The notes: a model not told the origin generated them from the letters alone. Shown: positions 46,997-60,270, counted from the stretch's first letter. The stretch is 64,000 nucleotides of DNA from Clitoria ternatea (GCA_037962975.1 CM075676.1:23617001-23681000), one strand, 5' to 3'. Numbers and translations: made by a program.

Positions 46997-49900
46997 TCAG
47001 TGTTCTGGTTGGAAAAGATGAGGGTACATTCGCCTCATATCGGATTCTAACTCCCAAGTGTAGTTTATCCAATGTAAATTCTGCCACTTCACCTTCACCA
47101 GCGGTACCTCCTTGTTCCTTAACCGTTTGGTTTGATGCTCTTCAATGCCGATCGGTACCGCCTCTACCGTCAAGTTCTCCTTCACTTCAATGGAGTCACT
47201 CGGTACAATCATGGTATCACACGGAATGTAAGCTCGAAGTTGCGATACGTGGAACACGTTGTGAATGTTAGTCAACGATTGGGGAAGATCCAGTCGATAA
47301 GCGACTTCACCAATTCGTTCTAGTATTTGGTATGGTCCAATATACTTCGGATTAAGCTTTTGGCTCTTTAAAATTCGACCTACACCCTTAGTCGGTGAAA
47401 TCCTTAGGAACACCCAATCACCCACTTGGAATTCAAGGGGTCTATGCCGATTGTCATAATAGCTCTTTTGCCGGTCTTGAGCAATTTTTATCTTTTCTCG
47501 GATTAAAGCGATTTGCTCATTCATCTCTTGAATCATCTCAGGCCCCAGATGAAGAGCATCGCCGTTCTCATTCCAACATAATGGAGTACGACATTTCCGA
47601 CCATAAAGAGCTTCGTATGGAGCCATCCCAATGCTGCTATGGTAACTGTTATTATATGCAAACTCCACCAAGGGCAAGTATTTATCCCATGATCCACCCT
47701 GTTCCAGTACACATGCCCTTAACATATCTTCAAGAGTCTGTATAGTCCGTTCTGATTGGCCATCGGTCTGGGGATGGTAGGCTGAGCTCAATTTGAGCTC
47801 AGTACCCAGTTGTTGTTGCAAACTCCCCCAAAACCTTGAAGTGAATCGGGGATCCCGATCGGAGATAATGCTTGAGGGCACACCATGCAATCGTACGACC
47901 TCAGTAATGTACAACTTAGCTAATCGATCTAGCGACCACTTCATATTTATTGCCAGGAAATGCGCACTTTTGGTTAGTTGATCAACAATCACCCAAATCG
48001 CGTTGTATCCGGTTTGAGTGCGGGGTAGTCCGGACACGAAGTCCATGGTGATACCTTCCCACTTCCAGATCGGAATTTCTGGAGGTCGAAGCAAACCTGG
48101 AGGTCGTTGGTGCTCAACCTTGCACTTCTGGCATATCACACAGGATTTCACATACTCGATTATTGCCTTCTTCATACTTGGCCACCAGAATTCCTTTTTT
48201 AAGTTATGATACATTTTTGTCACTCCCGGATGTATACTCAAAGAGCTCTTGTGTGCTTCTGATAGCACCGCCTGCCTGAAGCCTCCATGTGCAGGCACCA
48301 CCACTCGGTTCCTGAATCTCCATATACCATCGTTACCCCTAGTTATCTCCACATTTTTGCCTTGGGTCTGAGTATCAATCAGCCTCAGTAACTCTTTATC
48401 GTCTTTCTGTGCAGCTACCATCGACTCCAGAAATTCGTTGGAGATTTTTAACATTCCGATTGTCATTCGGTTTGGTGCGTCCATAACAACTCCAACATTC
48501 ATATCTCTAAAGCTTTCCAGCAATTCCTGTTCTCTACTCATCAGGTAAGCCACATGCAGTACCTTCCTGCTTAGTGCATCTGCCACAACATTCGCTTTGC
48601 CCGGGTGATACTTCAAATCGAAGTCATAATCCTTCAAATACTCTACCCATCTCCTCTGTCTCATATTTAACTCCTTTTGATCAAATAAGTACTTTAGACT
48701 CTTGTGATCACTAAATACTACAAAGCGAGTCCCATACAGATAATGACGCCAAATCTTCAGTGCGCACACCACTGCTGCAAGTTCCAGATCATGAGTCGGG
48801 TAATTCTCCTCATGTGGCCTCAATTGCCTTGAAGCATAGGCAATTGCCCGATCAGCTTGCATCAACACACACCCCAATCCAAATTTGGATGCATCACAAT
48901 ATACTTCAAATTCCTGTGTTACATCGGGCAGTGCAAGCACAGGGGCAGTCGTTAAACATCGCATAAGAGTTTGGAAGCTTAATTCACACTTCTCCGACCA
49001 CACGAAGGGGTTTCCTTTCCTTGTTAACCGAGTCAGAGGAAGTGCTATCCGAGAGAACCCCTTAATGAAGCGTCGATAGTATCCAGCTAATCCGAGGAAA
49101 CTCCTGATTTCAGTTATTGACTTCGGCCTCTCCCAAGCCATAACCGCCTCAATTTTTGTCGGATCAACTGAGATTCCCTCTTGGGAAATTATATGCCCCA
49201 AGAATTGTACACTACTCCCCCAGAAATCACACTTAGATAGTTTAGCGTACAACTTCTTCTCCCGAAGTACTTGTAAAACAAGTCGAAGATGTTGAGCATG
49301 CTCCTCGTCCGACCTTGAATATACCAAAATATCATCAATGAATACTACCACAAACTGGTCCAAGTACGGTTGAAAGGTCCGATTCATATAGTTCATAAAA
49401 ATGGCAGGGGCGTTCGTTACTCCAAAGGGCATTACTACGTACTCGAAGTGCCCATATCAAGTCCGAAATGCTGTCTTTGGGATATCCTCCGACCTCACTC
49501 GGATCTGGTGGTATCCCGACCTCAAGTCGATCTTAGAGAACACAACGGCGCCTCGCAACTGGTCCAGTAAATCGTCAATCCGAGGTAGTGGATATTTATT
49601 TTTGATTGTCAATTTGTTCAGCTGTCGGTAATCAATACACATTCGCATACTACCGTCCTTCTTCTTTACCAATAACACCGGAGCGCCCCAGGGTGAGACA
49701 CTGGGTCGGATAAAGCCCTTTTCTAGTAATTCGTTTACTTGTTTCTTCACTTCGGTTAATTCCACCGAAGACATTCTATATGGCGCTCGGGACACAGGTT
49801 CTGCCCCGGGAATCAATTCAATTGGGAGGTAGCTCCGGAATTTCTTCCGGAAAAACGTCAGGAAATTCGTAAACAATCGGAATATCACTTAGCAGGAGGT

Positions 49901-51392
49901 TATGCCGACCCTCCGAAACGAATAAAACAACATACGTGGTTAGGACATCGCTCACCCCGTTCTTCATGTCAAGTTCCTGAGAGAAAACAATATTCTTCCG
50001 ATAACAGTCGACCAACACATGATTAGCAACAAGCCAATCGAGACCCAGAATAACATCTAAGTCCTTCAATGGCATACAGATAAAATTTACTCGAAAAGTA
50101 CGGGCTTCGATTTGCATCGGTAGTTCTCTACACATTGTAGTTGCACGGAAAGTGGAACCAGTTGGGGTGGAAACAATAAGAGCATTCTCCATTAAACTGA
50201 TTGGCAGACCAAGCCGTCGCACACAACTTTCCGAAATAAAGGAATGGGTGGCACCTGAATCATAAATTACATCAACCAGATAACCACAGATGAGGCACTT
50301 ACCCTGTACCAAATTGTCATTCCTCGTAGCTTCTGAAGCATCAAACGCAAATACACGTCCGGTCATGGTGTTCTGGGCATCGCTAGATTGGGCATCATAT
50401 CTTCCCGATTATTGGTTCCCTCTACCAGCTCCATTCCGGCCTCTCCTCAAAAAGTTGGAACCCCGGGTCCCAGAAGAGTTAGTTCGGTTATCCGTCTTGC
50501 CCTGCTGTTGCCTCTGAGGGCAATCGGGCCTGAGGTGCCCTGGTTGTCCGCACTGGACACACACAATCTGATTGGCTTGGCAATGTTTGGCAATATGACC
50601 TTCCTGACCACAATTGTAGCATGTACGATTACCAGAAGGATTACCCGATCGACCAGTGGAACCCCGACCGGAAGAGGATGAGGAGGTAGCAGAAGACTTG
50701 CCACCCCGGAAGAATTGACTCATCCTCTTGAAGTTGAATCCTTTTGCCTTTAGTGGCTTTTTATCTCTCGGCTGGGACGTCCTTTGTAACTGCACCTCTT
50801 TAGTCAGTCTTGCTTTGTTCACCAGGGTTGGGTAGTCCCTAATCTCCATTGGTACGATTACACTACGGAGCTCAATCCGTAGTCCAGCTTCGTATTTGGC
50901 GCATTTGCTACCTTCAGTCCCCTCTAACGAGAAAGGGTGGTAAAAATCACACAGCTCGTCAAACTTGCTGGTGTACTCAGCTACAGACATCCGGTCTTGC
51001 TCCAACTTCAGGAATTCTATTTCTTTCCGGATTTTGTAGTTGTCCGGAAAGTATTTAACAAGGAACCTCCTTCGGAAATTCGCCCATACCAACGGCTCAT
51101 TTGCTGCGTTCATCTGCACCTTCACTCGGGACCACCATACTCTAGCCTCTTCTTTTAGTTGGTAAGTAGCAAATAAAACCTTTTACTCTTCAGAGCACTC
51201 AAAATATTCAAAAACCTGCTCGATATCCCTGATCCAGATGTATGCCCCGTCATAGTCGTGTCCCCCTTTGTAAGTCGGAGGATTCCTTTTCAGGAATTTA
51301 TCCAGAGTGGGACCGGACTCGGTCCTACTCATCAGCTGAGTAAATCTAGAGAAGAAATCATCTCTTCCCCCAGAACTAGTCTCTCCGGCCAT
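46997..51392 (-). pseudogene. E2 gag-pol polyprotein (stops and a frameshift)
   Basis: From ATG at 51392 the frame gives gag (YIWIRDIEQVFEYFECSEE, YFPDNYKIRKEIEFLKLEQD), two CCHC knuckles (CYNCGQEGHIAKHC, CVQCGQPGHLRPDC), protease DSGATHSF, RT with FIDDILVYS, RNase H, an HHCC finger, integrase (YHPQTDGQSER) and a C-terminal WELESDMRRMYPHLF segment like the Del chromodomain end. Defects: TAA at 51183-51185 in gag, TAA at 50409-50411 after the knuckles, a deletion of about 20 bases near 49826 that shifts the frame between protease and RT, and TGA at 49457-49459 at a conserved Arg in RT. From 49456 down to 46997 the frame is open for about 820 codons. Confidence 0.9.
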
Positions 51393-51607
51393 TTAGTAAT
51401 TCTACAATGAGCAAACACATCACCATTAATAACCAAGATCAGTCAGGGGATCGTAAACTTACCTTATATTCATAGAATACTACGCCAGTGGAGTGCCAAG
51501 GGAACGATGCCAGACCACACACAATCTCAATACAACAAAATACAATCAACCTTCATAAAACTATCACAATCACTAGATCGGCCCATACACCGGCTCTAGA
51601 AAGAACC
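51393..51607 (-). other. E2 leader between primer site and gag
   Basis: Non-coding leader of about 215 bases upstream of the gag ATG. Confidence 0.6.
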
Positions 51608-51619
51608 GCTTTGATACCA
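51608..51619 (-). other. E2 primer-binding site
   Basis: On the minus strand TGGTATCAAAGC follows two bases after the 5' LTR and matches initiator Met tRNA. Confidence 0.82.
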
Positions 51620-51621
51620 AG

Positions 51622-53962
51622 TGTAACATCCTAGGTTATTTTTGCATTTATTTTTATTCAAACAATTACCTCTTACGATAAATTTTTCCTTTTCTTGAAA
51701 ATTAATCGATATTTAGTGAAAAAGCATTTATTTTTACAGACTTATTCAAGTGACAGCAGTCACAGTTAAATTAATTAAATGAGGTCTAGAAAAGAAAAGC
51801 AAGCTAATTTAAACACAACGGATGGGAGAAAGGGAAATCAGGGTTTCTCGCTTGAGCGAGGCCCCTACTCGTCTAAGCGAGATTCCGGACTCTCACTTAA
51901 ACGAGGTTTCTATTCGCTTGAACGAATACCTTTCACACATCGGATTATACACAACATGCAACCGGACTCCCAAAATTTCACTCTAAAAATGGTCCTGTGA
52001 ACCCAAGAGTCATTATAGCTACCATGAAAGCATATGTATTTTAAAATATAGGTTTACATCCGGTCCGGTCTTAATTAAACACAACTAATAATAATACTAA
52101 GAAGTTCTTATATACAGATATATATCTCTATAGAGAGTCACTCAAAGTCACTCGGACCCTGGCACCGATCTCCCCCTTGGCGCGACTCCATGGCTCCTTC
52201 CCCCTCCCTGTCTCTGGTTACTAAAAAAAAAGGTGCAAGGGTGAGTGTTTGGCATTGTAATTAATATAGAATGGAACTTAACAAATATACATGCATATTT
52301 ATACATACACATCAAGCATCACTTGTAAGTAAGCATACCGAAACATAGTGTATTACATACAGTAACTATATTAAACCAACTACACAATTCCATCACATTC
52401 ATCACGATCACAACTGACTCTCATACAATCTGACTCCTAGTATCCGGATACTAAAGGATTGGCCTTCAGCTGGGGGTCCTACTTGACACCCCGTGAACCC
52501 TGCTTGGTTCACCGAGTCCTGCTTGACTCTCCACCTCGACCACTGGGTCCTACTTGACCACTGGGTAGCTCAACTGGGCACGAAAACCACGGGAGCCGGA
52601 AATGAGGGGCTATCATATACCGTCGGCCATCCCATACCACATAATCATTCAACAGTTTGCCTTTCACATAATAATATCAATTCCTCATCAGTCGGGTAGC
52701 CTGTTTGCTAACCCGACGTCACATAACGCTGATCACTTCAACATTAGATATCACAAGATCATAACATGATAACTCAACCACACCCGATCTTCCACTAATT
52801 AATGAACCCAGTCACACATGCACAAGCATAAACACACAACTACGTTTAGCAACATTTTCCTTAACCTGTTTATATTACCTCAATGACCTGAATAAGAAGC
52901 GAGTCCTATTCTAATTAATTATAACCCGAACACCCCCCTTACTTTGGTTCCACGCTTCGATGATCTGTTCTCTGTGTCGATTCCTTCCTCTGAGCACTGG
53001 TTTCGCAGTCTCAACTCCGTCACTCAGTCTTCCGTTGCTTAGCCTACTACCTACGGATCATAAAGTACAGCTCGTCACTTCAACGCCCTTAGTTCATGGA
53101 CTGCATCTGGGCTCACACTCACCAGAGGAGTGGAGAACAGCCACGAATATAGCCATGCATGGCCCTTAACAGCCAAAGAATAAAAGGAATAAGGGAATCA
53201 CAATTGGAACGGATCAGTAGACTCACCTTGAAGCCTCGATCACAGGAATGGGGTTCAATTGAAGTTTAGACACAAATGGAGTCCCTCTCCAGCGCATGCA
53301 AATCAGCGTTAAGAGAGGAGAGAAAAAACGAAAGAGAAGGAACAGACCAACAGCAAAGGTAACTGTAAATAATGAAGAGGGAAGGAAGAGAATCTCCTTA
53401 TATATATGTATAGCTCATGGGCAAGATCGTCTTTTCCTTTATTTTATTTGTATTCTTACTAAATTTAATCAATTTCACTATATTAAACTATTGCCTAGTT
53501 ATCAAATCAATTCCACTTATTTATTCCCACAACGTTTAATTATTCATAATTCTCTAATACTTCGTAAGAGTATAGGCCCAATATGAATATCGGCCCCCGA
53601 CGTCCTAATTTAGTGTTCATACCTCGGAAATCCGAGCTACAACCTGAGAGATCGGATACCTTATCCGTGCTTACCTCTTGGTTACCTACATCCGTTGTTT
53701 CAGTCATTATGAGGTTAATCCGGGCTATGACCCCGTGTGAGGCGCTCTCCTCACAACGGTTGGACCAGACCACCTAACTCTGTCCGCTCTTCTCCTACAC
53801 TCCCGATCTTTAACTCCGCCTGCTCGCGCTTCAGATACTGATCTCGACACCGGCTTTCTTATCTCTGGCTAAGACAGAACAAATATTAAATAAAACTTCT
53901 AAAACATTTACTAATCATTTCCCATTTCTTATAATTCTCATTAAAACATCAGGGATGTTACA
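51622..53962 (-). repeat. E2 5' LTR (2341 bp)
   Basis: In plus-strand reading it starts TGTAACATCCTAGG and ends GGGATGTTACA. It is nearly identical to 44619-46961, with scattered single-base differences. The matching TATA copy is at 53396-53404. Confidence 0.9.
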
Positions 53963-55216
53963 GCTATAATGGTCAATTACCCCTACGAGAATTCTTGGGT
54001 TATCCCATATATCTGTTATCTGGCTGACGGATAGCTTCCTACTGTTGAAAAAGAGAGAAGAAGAGTGAAAAGGGAGTTGCCGTATTTCACTATGGTCGAT
54101 GGTGTTTTATACAGAAGAGGATTCTCAGTGCCTTACCTTATCTGTTTAAGAGAGAGTGAAATACAAGGAGTAATGGAGGAGGTACACGAGGGGTAATGTG
54201 GGCACCACGCCAGAGGAAGAAGCTTAATGAGAAAAGTCCTCAGGGTTGGGTATTGGTGGCCCACAATGAAGTGGGACTCAATTGATTTTGTGAAGAAGTG
54301 TGATGCTTGCTAGAGGTTTTCTAATCTTCATCACACACCGGCCTAAGAACTCTCTTCATCCGCGGTGCCGTGGCCTTTCTATCAATGGGGCCTTGATATT
54401 TTAGGTCCATTCCCAACCGCTCTAGGAGGTATTAAGTATCTGATCGTGGGAGTCGATTACTTCACCAAGTGGATTGAGGCAGAGCCGGTAGTGCATATCA
54501 CATCAGCACGGACAAGGCGTTTTGTATACCAGAATATCATAACTCGATTTGGCGTTCCAGGGCGGATTGTAACTGACAACGGTACTCAGTTCACAGAGTT
54601 GCTTGAAGGACTAGGGATAGTCCAAATCTTTTTATCTGTTGAACACCCTTAAACGAATGGCCAAGCGGAGGTAGCCAATAGAGAGGTGCTGAAGGGGTTG
54701 AAGAAACGCCTTGGTGAAGCAAAAGGAGGATGGACCGATCAATTATGCCATGTTCTGTGGGCATACCGTACTACGCCATATTCTTCTACTAACGAATCCC
54801 CATATCGGTTAACTTATGGGGTCGAGGCATTGATTTCGGTGGAGCTTCAAACCAGATCGGCTCGAGTGGAATACTTTTCAGTTGGGGACAATGACGCCAA
54901 TTTGGCATTAGAGCTAGACGTCCTCCATGAGTTGAGGGAAGAAGCTTTTGTTAGGGACCAGGCGATAAAGGCGAAGGCAGCCCTCCGGTACAATAAGCAC
55001 GTGCAATACAAAGCTTTTAATGCTGGAGATCTTGTTTTGAGGAAGGCGAGTGTGGGGAATAAGTTCGCTCATCAAGGAAAATTGGCGCCAACATGGGAAG
55101 GCCCGTACAGAGTTTCTGAGGTAACTGGAAAGGGATCATACTGGCTTGAGGAGCTCGATGGGACACTAATCCGCAATAAGTGGAACACCCAGAATTTACG
55201 TATTTACTACAGCTAG
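53963..55216 (+). pseudogene. Tat element RNase H tail and integrase
   Basis: Broken frames read through the linker (YFTMVDGVLYRRGFSVPYL), the HHCC finger region (GHHARGRSLMRKVLRVGYWWP...CDACQRF), and the integrase core PWPFYQWGLDILGPFPTALG, DYFTKWIEAEP and GVPGRIVTDNGTQF. After an in-frame TAA near 54650 comes TNGQAEVANREVLKGLKKRL, then the C-terminal AGDLVLRKAS...GKLAPTWEGPYRV region ending at TAG 55214-55216. Stops also lie near 54020, 54190 and 54345, so it is not functional. Confidence 0.85.
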
Positions 55217-55496
55217 TTGGTAAGACGGCATGTACTCTTTTTTCTCACTTGAGTTTTTTCCCATTGGGTTTTCTCAAGAAGGTTTTAATGAGGCATGACC
55301 CCAACTATCTCCCTTTGTAATATACATTTGATTTAATAAGAATGCAGTTCATGAACTTATCACTCTCACCTTTCCTTTCTAAGTTGTGATTCATAGCCAT
55401 AGGCCGTTACTCATAAGGACCCCCAGGACGGATGATCTCAATTACATATTCTGTGAATTGATGATGTAACTCCTTGAGGGGTGAAATGGGTTGTAA
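55217..55496 (+). other. Tat element 3' non-coding region
   Basis: AT-rich, non-coding sequence after integrase. No LTR start was recognised. Confidence 0.5.
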
Positions 55497-55850
55497 GACT
55501 GAACCGAACCCCATTTGAAGACCCAGATTGTAGGATTAAACCGAACTCTGGGAACGGTCAGTAGGATTAAACCGAACCCTGTTTGAAGGCTTGGATTATA
55601 GGATTGAACTGAACTCCAAGTATGGTTAGTAGGATCGAACCGAAAACCATTTGAAGGCCCAGACTGTAGGATTAAACCGAACTCTAGGTACGGTTAGTAG
55701 GATTGAACCGAACCCCGTTTGAAGACTTGAGTTGTAGGACTAAACCGAACCTCAAGAAATGGGTTGTAGGATCAAACCTTTTTCAAGGTTGTACCAAACC
55801 CCACATGAAGGCTTGGATCGTAGGATTGAACCGAACTCCAAGTACAATCG
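55497..55850 (+). repeat. 68-bp tandem repeats in the Tat 3' region
   Basis: About four to five copies carry TAGGATTAAACCGAACTC and ACCCCGTTTGAAGGCTTGG half-units with a 68-base period. Later copies are degraded. Tandem repeats between integrase and 3' LTR are a known habit of Tat/Ogre elements. Confidence 0.85.
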
Positions 55851-56466
55851 CCGTCCTCATCTTTAAAATAATTTTCACAGGGTGGATAACTGCAAACAAT
55901 ACGATATCGCAGTGTAGAACGTGAATGAACTTTTTCACCCTCCAAGGAGTTAAAGGTAACACTTCACAACAGATACCTGCTTCCCAAAATACTTATACTT
56001 GGGGACAAAGCACGCGTGAATAATTCAATGAAATATTGCTTATCTGTTACGATGTTTGTTATTTTCTCTGGGGTGTAAACTACGCTTTTAACGTTAACAT
56101 AGTTAAACAGAGCGGTCTTGCGATTAATACAAAGGTAAAAGCATAGCATATATGTCTAAGCTATTTGATAACCATACACTTGTCACAAATGATAAAAGCA
56201 AGGTGAAGGAAAATTTCATTTATTTAAAGAAAAAATTTTATACATGAGTTCATGGATACTGGAGCTGATCCCAGTACACAGCTGTAAAATTAAAGTGCAA
56301 AAATTAAGGAGCAGATTTGTGAGTCTCTGCTGTGGGCACATCCGTTCCACCTCCTTGGCTCCTTCAACTTAGGTCCCACCAACACCGGTCTCCTGGCCAG
56401 TTGGAACGTTCTCTTGAATAACATTTTCAGGGCCTGGAGTAACTGGTGGTGGTTCCATACTTTGTC
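55851..56466 (+). other. remaining Tat 3' region up to E3
   Basis: Non-coding. Its right part contains GGTCCCACCAACACCGGTCTCC-like GC-richer DNA. It ends abruptly where E3 starts. Confidence 0.45.
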
Positions 56467-57599
56467 TGTAACATCCTATTTTCATCACAAATAGGAAATA
56501 GATATTAATATATATTTCTTGAGAAATACTTACTATAAGTTAGTTTATTATTATCATTTTTTTAAAATTTTGGTATTTATATTTTTATTATTTTTTTTTT
56601 AATAATAATAATAATAAAATGAAAATATTTTTGAATGAGAATTTTAAAGTGACTTAATTAGTATTCACTAATTAAGAAAATTATATTAAGAATTTTTAAT
56701 ATCTTTGTTATTCACCATTTTTATTTTATGTTGTTATATTTTTATTTTTTTTACATATTTAAGATTTAACTCTTATTAGAATTTTAAAATAAAATTTTGA
56801 AGGAATTAGACTATGGTTCTTTTAAACTTTTTGATCTACATAATATTTATGATTTTCTGGAATTTTTTGAAAATTTTGAATTATTTTAATAAAATAATAT
56901 ATTTTAAATAATTTTAAATTCATATAAAGTTGCTTAAAATTAAAAATATTTACAAGAATGTAAAGTTAAATTATAAGAAAATTTTCTAAAATCCATTTCA
57001 AGTAGACTTATCTAAAAATTATCGGTTTGAGAAAAATCTTGATTTTTTCTAATCGTTAAAAAATTAGAAACGTATCAATAAATTTTTATTAACAGAAAAT
57101 TTTAGATTTTTAAAATTTCAGCTTTATATTACTTATTATAAAATTAGTGAGGACTGATATAATATCGCTAAATTTCAAAAAGGACTCATTTTGAATATTT
57201 AAAATATACCGAGTGAAGGGTTACTATTTGACTTAATAATTTTGCCGACAATTACTATGCAAATCACTGTGCATGTATGAAATTTTCAAAAGATGCACAG
57301 TAACCTGGAATAAAAAATTCAAAAATGCATAGTACTTTTATATTAAAATAATGGAATGCATAGTAAATTTTTTTCCTATAAATACCGAAGGATTTCTTCT
57401 TTAGAATTCACAATTTCAGATTAAGTTTTCTTAATATAGTAGTGCTAGTGAGATAGTGGTGGAAGTGAGAGAGAGAAGAAAAGTTTTTGGAGAGAAGGTT
57501 CTGCCAAAATCCTAAGGTAAGAATACTTCTCTTTTATATTTTTTGGGTTATTTTTATATCGTTTTTAGAAATCTGTTATTATACTGGAAATAATATTAT

Positions 57600-57840
57600 T
57601 TTAAGTTACTATTCTGCATAGTAAACACTATTTCAATAGTAAATTACTATTTCAATAGTAAATTACTATTCAAATAGTAAATTACTATTTACTGTTACTA
57701 TTTACCATTACTATTCACGATTTACTATTTACTGTTACTATTCACGTTTTACTATTTACTGTTACTATTCACGTTTTACTATTTACTGTTACTATTTACG
57801 ATTTACTATTCACTATTCACTATTCACTATTCAAAATTTA
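57600..57840. repeat. TTACTATT-type short tandem repeats in E3 LTR
   Basis: ACTATT repeats occur throughout. The most regular part has a 28-base period (TACTGTTACTATTCACGTTT...). The right LTR holds the same array, cut by the window end. Confidence 0.85.
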
Positions 57841-58154
57841 CCATTTTTTTTATTTTAAGTTGTAATCTTAATTTTCATCTTGTAATTATATTAAAATGAA
57901 ATTGGTATGTTTTAGAACTCGGAGACGAGGCGCGCATGGATTTTCAATAACGAATCGGTATACAAGAGGTAAGGGGGAGTGAGATAAAAATATAATATGA
58001 AAGACATAAGAATAAAGGGAGGAGTCCCTTACTCCTTTTAAATTTAATAATATTATTATAAAGTAATAACTTCTCAACTTAAAATTTATAATAAATTTAA
58101 TATACTGTGTAACTTATTCTGAAATATCTATACATAGATCTGAATTATTATAAC

Positions 58155-58325
58155 TTATACGGACTGAACTAAACCTATGCAAGGACTTGGATTTTTATAT
58201 CCTATATGGATCGAACTAAACCTATGCAAGGACTTGGAATATTATGACCTGTCTAGACTGAACTATACCTATGCGAAGACTGGATATATGGACTTATATA
58301 GACCTGTGCGAGGAATGGACTATAA
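58155..58325 (+). repeat. about three degenerate 50-bp repeats in E3 LTR
   Basis: GAACTAAACCTATGCAAGGACTTGGA recurs with changes at about 58164, 58212 and 58259, with a fourth partial copy near 58300. Confidence 0.7.
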
Positions 58326-60164
58326 GGACTCAAAATCAAATCTACTAATTTAAATAACCATTAAAAATTTGAATTATATTTATAAGCGATATTTAGTTGA
58401 TTTGACTTGATTATAATTAATTATATTTGATTTCGATTAATGATATTGTGATTTATAATATTAGACTGTGATTAATAATATTCAATTATGATTGATGATA
58501 TTTGATTGTGATTGATGAGATTACTATACTTGATTGTGGTTGATGAATGATTGATGATCTTGTGATATGAAGTTTGAGCATATAGCAAGCATGACGGAAA
58601 GTTAAAACTCAGTAAGAATTTTCTTACCTTACTCTTTAAATTTTTATTCCAAGAGAAAGTATTTTGTAATTATTTTAGTTTTTTATTTCTTCTTATAAAT
58701 AATTTTTATTAACTTTATTTTTAATCTCAATAATAAAATCTAGTATTAGAAAGAAGCTATTTTATGAAAATCAGAGGTTGAGATAATTAATTCTTGAATT
58801 AAAGAAAATTTTTATAGTTTTAAGTATTCTTAGTTAATGATTTTAAATTATTTTCTTTAGAAATTAGAAGTTTAAAGTAAATTATTTTGGTTTTCCCCAA
58901 CGAAATAACTAAAGAATATTTTGTGGAGATTTCAAAAACTCAATCTAGTTAAGATTTAAATTGAGAAAGATTATGTAAATATATGAAGGTTTTTAAGAGA
59001 AAGCTTTGAGATATTTAAGGCTTGGAAACTCAATTTTGGTAAGATCTGAATTTGAAGACTGTACTAAATTATTTCAGTATAACAGAAGTTCAAAGAAGAA
59101 TTTATGGAAATGTACAGTTTATTGTGATGATTTTGTGAACCTTTATGGTATTTAATAATTGAGTTTCTAAAAGCCTTAACCAACTAAATATGCGAGTAGT
59201 TCATGCATCATGAATCATTAAAGAGAATTGAGATGTGATATTGCCTGGGGACGGATTATAGAAACCGAGGATACATTAGAGGAGGCTTAATTGCGAGCCT
59301 TGGGATGAGAGAGTGTGAAAGGGTGCTTCAGGTGACCTGGGGTCGCTCCCTAGTGTCGGGTACTTTCACAATAAAAACTTTCTCAGTCTGACTAGTCTCT
59401 AAGTGTTTCCACGCCAGTTGAGCTGTTCATATGCCATGAAGGCATTTATGTTATTATTATCCAGAATTTATGAAACAGTGTAAACTCCTGGTTGGCCCAG
59501 TGCAAACTAAAACTTTAAGGGCCCACATGCATAAACTGAATGAGACAGTAGCATAAGCATTACATAACATTCATGTGATTGTGACATTCTATATGGATGG
59601 TTATGAATGAAAATATAAGTGTTATGTATGTGGAAACCCTATATTCATAATTGATTGTATATGAGATTATGACTGATATTACTATATTAGTTTGTGAAAA
59701 CCCTTATGCTTATGTCTTATCTGTAATATATTATATTTTGTTTCTCACTCCTTCTTGTTTGAATTTTTGTGTCCAAAATATATGTTATATGATATATAGC
59801 TAGCAGTCCAAGATGGAAAGATATATAATTACAAGAGGATAAAGTGGTCTCATTCTCAATCGATTAGATGAAGAGATATGACAAGAGTAGGATTCAAAAC
59901 TCGATGGTTCAAGGACTAGGAAATGATTGTTCACATTTGTAGTAGAGGTATAGTTTAGTTTTATTTTGTCTTATTACAATATCAAGTAGATAATTGTAAC
60001 AAGGTAAAGGTTAAACTTTGATAAACTCTTTCATTCGGATATAATATTGTAATGATTTATCACTTATGATTTCTATAAATTATTTTGTCATTATGGACAA
60101 ATATTGAAAGACAATTTTTTTTACTTTCAATATTCAAAGGAAATCAGATGTATATACGTCCTTG

Positions 60165-60252
60165 TATACACGAGATAAAGAGTGATAAATATGTATATCT
60201 TTCTAAAAGTTTTTTTTTAAAGTAAGAAGAATACATATATATCTCGTGTATA
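60165..60252. repeat. inverted repeat at the end of E3 LTR
   Basis: TATACACGAGATA (60165-60177) and TATCTCGTGTATA (60240-60252) are exact reverse complements, with further partial pairing outward. The right arm ends 15 bases before the LTR end. Confidence 0.8.
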
Positions 60253-60270
60253 TAAGGGGGTGTTACAAAG

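Larger units (their letters stand above)
44619..53962 (-). mobile_element. E2: Tekay/Del-type Ty3/gypsy element on the minus strand
   Basis: LTRs at 44619-46961 and 51622-53962 are nearly identical, which indicates recent insertion. On the minus strand the order is primer site, gag, protease, RT, RNase H, integrase, chromodomain-like end, PPT. The bases flanking the element (CTTAG on the left, GCTAT on the right) do not form a target duplication, and the host Tat element is discontinuous across it. Confidence 0.9.
43153..56466 (+). mobile_element. Tat-type Ty3/gypsy element, internally deleted and interrupted by E2
   Basis: The parts in order are: 5' LTR (43153-43941), primer site, gag (44006-44618), a gap occupied by E2 (44619-53962), end of RNase H/linker and integrase (53963-55216), 68-bp tandem repeats, and a 3' non-coding region to 56466 where E3 interrupts it. 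Protease, RT and most of RNase H are missing. Gag and integrase motifs fit the Tat group. Its 3' LTR is not in the window. Confidence 0.75.
56467..60267 (+). repeat. E3 5' LTR (3801 bp)
   Basis: It begins TGTAACATCC and ends GGGTGTTACA. Very AT-rich, with internal repeat blocks (57600-57840, 58155-58325) and a stem-forming pair near its end. No protein was recognised. Confidence 0.88.
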
